DNA of 10,530 bases from positions 1 to 10,530 of the forward strand of contig JAVBKA010000106.1 in the NCBI GenBank assembly GCA_031546715.1. Reading direction: 5' to 3'. The DNA is from JAVBKA01 sp031546715 (GTDB lineage: Bacteria; Bacillota; Clostridia; Oscillospirales; UBA929). The number at the start of each line of letters is the position of its first letter. Position 1 is the first letter of the stretch. The notes beneath the pieces are model-generated. The model made no database searches. It had not been told where the DNA came from and saw only the letters and a program-made list of their open reading frames with translations. Made by a program: the position numbers and the translations under genes. Shown here piece by piece: positions 6,795 to 10,530 of the stretch.

Positions 6795-6984
6795 TCTCAG
6801 CCCTGAACCCCTTTGCAAGATGAATTTTCCGTTGAATATAGCTAGAAAAATTTTACGATTAGCTTTGGGATTGGTTTAAGAAACTGTAATAAACTTGATT
6901 ATTAAGCAAATCTATGATACATTTTCAAAGTGGCAGCGCATTAAAAAGTATTAGGCTTGCGCAAAAGAAATAAGGAGAATATCA

Positions 6985-7728
6985 ATGTTATTAGTATCTT
7001 GGAATGTCAACGGTGTTCGAGCGTGCCTTGGAAAAGGTTTGGATAAGTTTTTCGATTCAATAAAACCTGACATATTTTGTATGCAGGAGATAAAGGCGCG
7101 ACAGGAACAGGTTAATTGGGACCCCCTTGAATATCACACCTATTGGCACAGCGCACAAAAGGCGGGGTATTCAGGAACTGCCGTGTTTTCAAAGGAAAAA
7201 GCACTTAACGTTATGTACGATATGGAGGGGCATAACGGCGAGGGGCGTATCCTGACCTTGGAATATCCTGATTTTTATCTGGTAAATACCTATACCCCAA
7301 ATTCTCAGCATGAGCTTCTGCGTCTGGACTTTAGAATGGAGTGGCAAGACTATTTTGTAAGCCATTTGAAGATGTTGGACGCCCAAAAACCTGTTGTCAT
7401 TTGTGGTGACTTAAACGTAGCCCACCAAGAAATTGACATAAAAAACGCCAAATCTAACCATAATAACCCCGGATTTACCGACAAGGAGCGTCAGAAGATG
7501 TCTGAGCTGCTTGAGGCAGGTTTTTCTGACACTTATAGGGAGCGTTACCCCGATAAGCATGACGCGTATACATGGTGGTCATACATGCCTGGTGTTCGTG
7601 AGCGCAATGTGGGGTGGAGAATTGACTACTTTTTGACTTCAAAGCGTCTAATGCCAACGGTTAAGGACGCTCTGATATATGCCGACATATATGGCAGTGA
7701 CCACTGCCCTGTCGGACTTGTTTTGTAA
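6985..7728 (+). CDS. xth: Exodeoxyribonuclease III (AP endonuclease, ExoA/Xth family)
   Basis: 247 residues, full length for the family. AAGGAG lies about 8 bases before the ATG. The endonuclease/exonuclease/phosphatase fold is complete: N7 in SWNVNGVRA, metal-binding E35 in FCMQEIKA, Y103 in VNTYTPNS, D142 and N144 in GDLNVAHQEID, the DNA-contact segment YTWWSY...NVGWRIDY, and the catalytic D239-H240 in GSDHCPVG. It cleaves the backbone at abasic sites and removes 3' blocking groups in base-excision repair, in the cytoplasm at the chromosome (exoA in Bacillus naming). The stop is followed at once by AGGAAG and, 12 bases later, by the start of an ABC transporter lipoprotein gene, so they are very likely cotranscribed. 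No clear promoter is visible upstream; a TATGAT at 6913-6918 lacks a properly spaced -35. Confidence 0.95.
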   Translation: MLLVSWNVNGVRACLGKGLDKFFDSIKPDIFCMQEIKARQEQVNWDPLEYHTYWHSAQKAGYSGTAVFSKEKALNVMYDMEGHNGEGRILTLEYPDFYLVNTYTPNSQHELLRLDFRMEWQDYFVSHLKMLDAQKPVVICGDLNVAHQEIDIKNAKSNHNNPGFTDKERQKMSELLEAGFSDTYRERYPDKHDAYTWWSYMPGVRERNVGWRIDYFLTSKRLMPTVKDALIYADIYGSDHCPVGLVL

Positions 7729-7740
7729 AGGAAGCTGACT

Positions 7741-8706
7741 ATGAAAAAAATAGCACTATTACTCGCCGCGGTGATGCTCCTACTGGCTTCGTGTACGCCG
7801 AAGGATACCACAACGCTAAAAGTTGCCGCACTGAAAGGCCCTACTGCCATGGGTATGGTTGAGATCATTAAGAACAACGAATCAAGGTCTGAGGACAAGA
7901 GGGATTCGTTTTCAATTGTGTCAACGGCAGACGAAATCGTTGCGATGTTTGCAAAGGACGAGGTAGATATCGCCGCCGTGCCTTGTAATTTAGCGGCGGT
8001 TTTGAACAAAAATATCGGCGTGAAGGTTATGGCAATTAACACGCTGGGCGTCCTGTATGTCATAGAAAATGGCACAACAATTAACTCTGTAGCTGACCTA
8101 AAGGGCAAAACCATCGTCACCACCGGCAAGGGAACGACCCCAGAGTACACCATAAATGAGCTGCTGATTAAAAACGGTCTTGACCCTGAAACAGACGTTA
8201 AGCTGGAGTTTAAATCAGAGGCGGCGGAGGTTACGGCGTATTTACTGTCTGGTGAGGCGGCTGTCGCCGTTCTGCCGCAGCCGTATGTGACCACGGTTCT
8301 GCAAAAAGACGCCAAGGAGGGCGGCAATCTGAGGATTGCGCTGGACGTCACAGAGGAGTGGGGCAAAGTTAATAGGAATATCGGCATTGTTACTGGCGTT
8401 GTGGTCGTCCGAAAAGCGTTTTTAGAGGAACATGAGAGTGTAGTTAAGACGTTTCTGGAAGACTACAAAAAGTCAATAGAATATGTCAATTCTAATGTCA
8501 AAGAGGCATCTGCACTGGTAGAAGCTAACGGAATTGCCCCTGCAAGCGTTGCCGAGGAGGCAATCCCCAAGAGCCACATAGTTTATATTGGCGGAGATGA
8601 TATGAAGACGGCGGTTTCAAGCTATTTGAAGGTTTTGTTTGACCAAAATCCGAAATCCGTCGGAGGAGTGCTGCCGGATGACAGCTTTTACTGGCTTGGG
8701 AAGTAG
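7741..8706 (+). CDS. ABC transporter substrate-binding lipoprotein (NMT1/THI5-like)
   Basis: 321 residues. A lipoprotein signal peptide with lipobox LASC gives lipidated Cys18, so the mature protein is anchored on the outer face of the membrane. The fold is type II periplasmic-binding: LKVAALKGPTAMG opens domain 1, DEVDIAAVPCNLAAV and VLYVIENG follow, then DLKGKTIVTTGKGTTPE, GEAAVAVLPQPYVTTV, and the helical C-terminal VVKTFLEDYKKSIEYV block. This pattern is shared by the nitrate/sulfonate/taurine/thiamine-precursor group (COG0715-like). The ligand cannot be assigned; the clostridial GPTAMG subgroup has no known substrate to my knowledge. AGGAAG lies 6-11 bases upstream. The permease gene starts within the end of this one. 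A long minus-strand open frame opposite this gene is a shadow. Confidence 0.9.
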   Translation: MKKIALLLAAVMLLLASCTPKDTTTLKVAALKGPTAMGMVEIIKNNESRSEDKRDSFSIVSTADEIVAMFAKDEVDIAAVPCNLAAVLNKNIGVKVMAINTLGVLYVIENGTTINSVADLKGKTIVTTGKGTTPEYTINELLIKNGLDPETDVKLEFKSEAAEVTAYLLSGEAAVAVLPQPYVTTVLQKDAKEGGNLRIALDVTEEWGKVNRNIGIVTGVVVVRKAFLEEHESVVKTFLEDYKKSIEYVNSNVKEASALVEANGIAPASVAEEAIPKSHIVYIGGDDMKTAVSSYLKVLFDQNPKSVGGVLPDDSFYWLGK

Positions 8707-9463
8707 TAAAAAAGTGATGTATACCACCGCTGCCCTAGTGTTTTGGGCAGTGGTCTGGTATGCGGTGTCCGCCATCGTCAACAAGCCGTATCTACTGGCG
8801 TCACCTGTTGCGGTGCTGAAAAGACTGTGGGAATTAGGGTCTCAGCCATATTTCTGGAGGGCGGCAACATATTCTATAATGTATATTTTTGCAGGATTTA
8901 TACTGGCTGTTATTATTGCGGTGGGTCTGGCTATGCTTTGTTCCGTATGTAAACCGTTGAAAATTGTCGTATCTCCGGCGATGAATGTGATTAAGGCGAC
9001 TCCTGTTGCGTCGTTTGTAATTCTCGCGCTGGTTTGGTTTGATTCCTCAAGCCTTGCACTAATAACGTCGTTTTTGCTAGTACTGCCAGTGATTTACGCC
9101 AATGTGCTGCAGGGTATTTATTCCAGAGATAAGAAGCTTATGGAGCTGGCAGAGGTATACAAAGTGTCATTAATCAAAAGGATAATACATTCTGATATTC
9201 AACAAATTATGCCATATTTCACCGCTGGCTGTTCTGTAGGGCTTGGCTTCTGTTGGAAGGCGGGAATAGCGGCGGAGGTTATTGGTCAACCGAGGAATCG
9301 CATTGGCTGGTATTTAAACGAAGCGAAGGTACAACTCGAAAATGCCGACCTGCTTGCTTGGACGTTGGTGGTCATAATTATCAGCATGATAATTGAGAAG
9401 GCGTTTATCAGAGGGCTAAAATATTTAGCCAATCGAGTGGGCGGTAATTCCTATGCAGCTTAG
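8678..9463 (+). CDS. ABC transporter permease (SsuC/TauC-like)
   Basis: 261 residues if it starts at ATG 8678, supported by GGAGGAG (8662-8668) at 9-base spacing. Alternatives are GTG 8714 or ATG 8717, just after the upstream stop, which would remove 12-13 residues that precede the first membrane helix. About six hydrophobic helices are visible (roughly residues 16-34, 66-88, 110-120, 124-142, 183-200, 228-242). The cytoplasmic EAA loop is recognisable at ELAEVYKVSL...IMPYFTAG (about 156-184), where the ATPase docks. YLLASPVAVLKRLWELG near the N-terminus is typical of the binding-protein-dependent permeases of the nitrate/sulfonate/taurine type. It is flanked by its lipoprotein (overlap 29 bases at this start) and its ATPase (overlap 11 bases), a complete importer. 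Confidence 0.88.
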   Translation: MTAFTGLGSSKKVMYTTAALVFWAVVWYAVSAIVNKPYLLASPVAVLKRLWELGSQPYFWRAATYSIMYIFAGFILAVIIAVGLAMLCSVCKPLKIVVSPAMNVIKATPVASFVILALVWFDSSSLALITSFLLVLPVIYANVLQGIYSRDKKLMELAEVYKVSLIKRIIHSDIQQIMPYFTAGCSVGLGFCWKAGIAAEVIGQPRNRIGWYLNEAKVQLENADLLAWTLVVIIISMIIEKAFIRGLKYLANRVGGNSYAA

Positions 9464-10019
9464 AATAGAAAACCTGAGAAAAGCCTTTGGAGAAAAGACG
9501 GTACTTGACGGTATATCCCTTGACATCGGACTGAGTGATGTGACCATTTTGATGGGCACCTCCGGCTGCGGCAAGACTACGCTGCTGCATTGCATACTTG
9601 GGCTGATTAAACCCGACAGCGGTCATGTACGGGGACTTGATGGCAAACGCTTCTCCGCTGTGTTTCAAGAGGACAGGCTGTTGCCATGGGCTGACAGTAT
9701 CCAGAATATCCGCTTTGTTGACGACAAGGCAAACGCTGAGCAGATGCTTAAAGAACTTGGAATGGCGGAGGACTGCCGCAAGCCCGTGACGCAGTTAAGC
9801 GGCGGCATGAGACGGCGGGTTGCCGTAGCCAGAGCGATGGCGTTTGAAAGCGACTTTATTATTATGGACGAGCCACTTAAGGAGCTTGACGCAGTGACAA
9901 AGGCTATGACGGCGGAGTTTATTCTTCGTCACAGAAAAAAACGCGGAATTATCGTATCTACCCATGACGAAGGAGATGGCGAGCTTTTAAAAGCGGCGTC
10001 GGTGATTCGGCTGGGGTAG
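9453..10019 (+). CDS. ABC transporter ATP-binding protein, compact
   Basis: 188 residues with all nucleotide-binding elements: Walker A G35-TSGCGK41-TT, Q-loop Q72 in VFQEDRLLPW, signature LSGGM (115-119), Walker B FIIMDE (D139, E140), D-loop KELD and switch His171 (STHDE). The Q-loop followed by EDRLLPW is typical of SsuB/TauB-like ATPases. The protein lacks the C-terminal extension that makes those ~250 residues long, but the catalytic domain is intact, so this is a short version rather than a broken gene. It starts 11 bases before the permease stop and is translationally coupled. It powers import of the unknown ligand. No canonical hairpin terminator follows; only a G-rich stretch and a run of eight T (10040-10047) do. 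Confidence 0.93.
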   Translation: MQLRIENLRKAFGEKTVLDGISLDIGLSDVTILMGTSGCGKTTLLHCILGLIKPDSGHVRGLDGKRFSAVFQEDRLLPWADSIQNIRFVDDKANAEQMLKELGMAEDCRKPVTQLSGGMRRRVAVARAMAFESDFIIMDEPLKELDAVTKAMTAEFILRHRKKRGIIVSTHDEGDGELLKAASVIRLG

Positions 10020-10057
10020 GCGGAGCGAGGCTGGCTTACTTTTTTTTGGCATATGTA

Positions 10058-10086
10058 TTGACATTGCCTTATTATGGGTGTAAAAT
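10058..10086 (+). promoter_or_regulatory. Near-consensus sigma-70-type promoter
   Basis: TTGACA (10058-10063), a 17-base spacer and TAAAAT (10081-10086). This is the best promoter match in the window. The predicted transcript starts near 10093 and carries the small ORF at 10137, the terminator at 10248-10292 and, on read-through, the lipoprotein gene at 10348. Confidence 0.8.
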
Positions 10087-10100
10087 CATATTTGAAGCAG

Positions 10101-10127
10101 TCCTCAAGGTGAAATTTTCGCAGAGGA
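10101..10127 (+). promoter_or_regulatory. Hairpin that could mask the small-ORF SD
   Basis: TCCTC (10101-10105) can pair with GAGGA (10123-10127), which is most of the SD GAGGAGG. An inner helix GTGA/TTGC-like pairing (10109-10112 with 10118-10121) sits inside. If formed, it would limit translation of the small ORF. Short stems make this tentative. Confidence 0.3.
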
Positions 10128-10136
10128 GGCAGAAAT

Positions 10137-10262
10137 ATGTTGAGGAGCTATCGGGTTAACAATTACGAATCATGTCTAAAGATGGATACTAATCAAGCCC
10201 GTCTTACGTTTTTATGTCTTTGGTTTAATCGAAGCGGTGAATTTGCAAAGCGATATAGGTAA
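10137..10262 (+). CDS. Small ORF (41 aa), candidate leader peptide
   Basis: The ATG at 10137 has a strong SD, GAGGAGG (10123-10129), at 7-base spacing, and lies about 44 bases from the predicted transcription start. The peptide begins MLRSYRVNNY, contains LTFLCLWF in its middle and ends GEFAKRYR. It is basic, with a short hydrophobic patch too brief for a sure membrane helix. No family is recognised. Its last four codons and stop form the 5' arm of a strong terminator, so a ribosome at the end of this ORF would prevent terminator folding. This is the architecture of a regulatory leader peptide controlling the downstream gene. An independent small protein with its own terminator is the alternative. 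Confidence 0.5.
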   Translation: MLRSYRVNNYESCLKMDTNQARLTFLCLWFNRSGEFAKRYR

Positions 10263-10292
10263 CAGTCAATGACTGCGCCTATGTCGCTTTTT
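10248..10292 (+). terminator. Strong terminator/attenuator overlapping the small ORF end
   Basis: AAGCGATATAGG (10248-10259) pairs with CCTATGTCGCTT (10278-10289) over 12 bp with one G-T. An inner 5-bp helix, CAGTC-AAT-GACTG (10263-10275), sits on top, and TTTTT follows (10288-10292). The small ORF's stop codon (10260-10262) lies at the top of the lower stem. The lipoprotein gene begins 55 bases later with no good promoter between, which supports an attenuator role. Confidence 0.85.
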
Positions 10293-10347
10293 GTTTGGAC
10301 TGCAACTAATTCGTGGTAGAAAATATAACAAAATAGAAGAGGGTCAC

Positions 10348-10530
10348 ATGAAAAAGAGACTACTATTCACGCTCATTATAGCAACGTTGCTTATGCTGTG
10401 CGCATGCGAACCGTCAACCGATGAACCTCCTGGGGAGAAAATTTTACCATCAGGATTTGACGAAGCGGGATTCACAACCAAATACAACACCGCATTGGAA
10501 AGCATAAAAAAGGGACCTAAACCACACATA
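10348..10530 (+). CDS. Lipoprotein, N-terminal part, truncated by window edge
   Basis: 61 codons are visible and the frame is still open at the right edge. AAGAGGG ends 4 bases before the ATG. The N-terminus MKKRLLFTLIIATLLML followed by CAC is a lipoprotein signal peptide; the first or second Cys (residue 18 or 20) would be lipidated. A Pro/Glu-rich linker (EPSTDEPPGEK) follows, then the start of a folded part. The family cannot be judged from this much. It sits downstream of the promoter/small-ORF/terminator leader and may be controlled by it. Confidence 0.8.
   Translation, partial: MKKRLLFTLIIATLLMLCACEPSTDEPPGEKILPSGFDEAGFTTKYNTALESIKKGPKPHI

Larger units (their letters stand above)
5918..6984. 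other. Long gene-poor, AT-rich interval
   Basis: No convincing coding region on either strand. The longest frame (6270-6452) has no SD, no family resemblance and odd composition. A strong SD-like GGAGGT (6438-6443) sits before a GTG (6449) that opens only 7 codons before TAA, perhaps the stub of a decayed gene. The stretch contains degenerate direct repeats, TTAC/GTAA dyads and two notable inverted repeats, which are listed separately. It may be the scar of a lost gene, a regulatory region for the exonuclease operon, or the home of an unrecognised small RNA. I recognise no known RNA family. Confidence 0.6.

Noticed and set aside
7626..8387. 253-codon minus-strand open frame opposite the binding-protein gene
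   Set aside because: It is antisense to a clear lipoprotein gene, its translation is low-complexity Ser/Thr/Ala-rich, and it has no SD or family match; a shadow of the plus-strand codon pattern.

Overview
The window reads as a piece of chromosome from a low-to-moderate-GC Gram-positive bacterium of the class Clostridia, most likely a gut-type or uncultured lineage. The evidence is the gene families (TFIIB-type zinc ribbon plus TPM-domain pair, DUF4080-type B12/radical SAM protein, Amidase_6 protein, VanY-type carboxypeptidase, compact NMT1/THI5-type ABC transporter), strong AGGAGG-like ribosome binding sites, and lipoprotein signal peptides. No mobile element, CRISPR array, rRNA or tRNA is visible. 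Species-level placement is not possible from the sequence alone.

Layout. (1) Bases 1-1808, plus strand: the 3' part of a membrane-anchored zinc-ribbon protein, overlapping by ATGA a secreted/membrane TPM-domain protein. A rho-independent terminator follows. (2) Bases 3890-1827, minus strand: an Amidase_6 protein followed after 21 bases by a B12-binding/radical SAM protein. Its 3' end converges on the TPM gene, and the TPM terminator hairpin lies inside its last codons. (3) Bases 4052-5848, plus strand: a two-CBS-domain protein broken by an in-frame TGA at codon 28 (immediately followed by ATG), a MazG-like pyrophosphohydrolase, and a VanY-type D,D-carboxypeptidase, closed by a clear terminator. 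(4) Bases 5918-6984: about 1.07 kb without a convincing gene, AT-rich, with degenerate repeats and several inverted repeats. (5) Bases 6985-10019, plus strand: exodeoxyribonuclease III closely followed by a three-gene ABC importer (lipoprotein, permease, ATPase), with short gaps or overlaps throughout. (6) Bases 10058-10530: a near-consensus promoter, a 41-codon small ORF with a strong SD, a strong terminator whose 5' arm is the end of that ORF, then the start of a lipoprotein gene that runs off the right edge.

How the genes work together. The zinc-ribbon/TPM pair, the carboxypeptidase and the amidase-like protein point to envelope maintenance. The MazG-like enzyme and exonuclease III point to nucleotide-pool or DNA-damage housekeeping. 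The ABC importer is complete, but its substrate cannot be read from sequence. No obviously new multi-gene defence or biosynthetic system is visible. The best candidates for a second look are the nonsense-interrupted CBS gene, the terminator encoded within the conserved C-terminus of a convergent gene, and the promoter/small-ORF/terminator leader upstream of the last lipoprotein.
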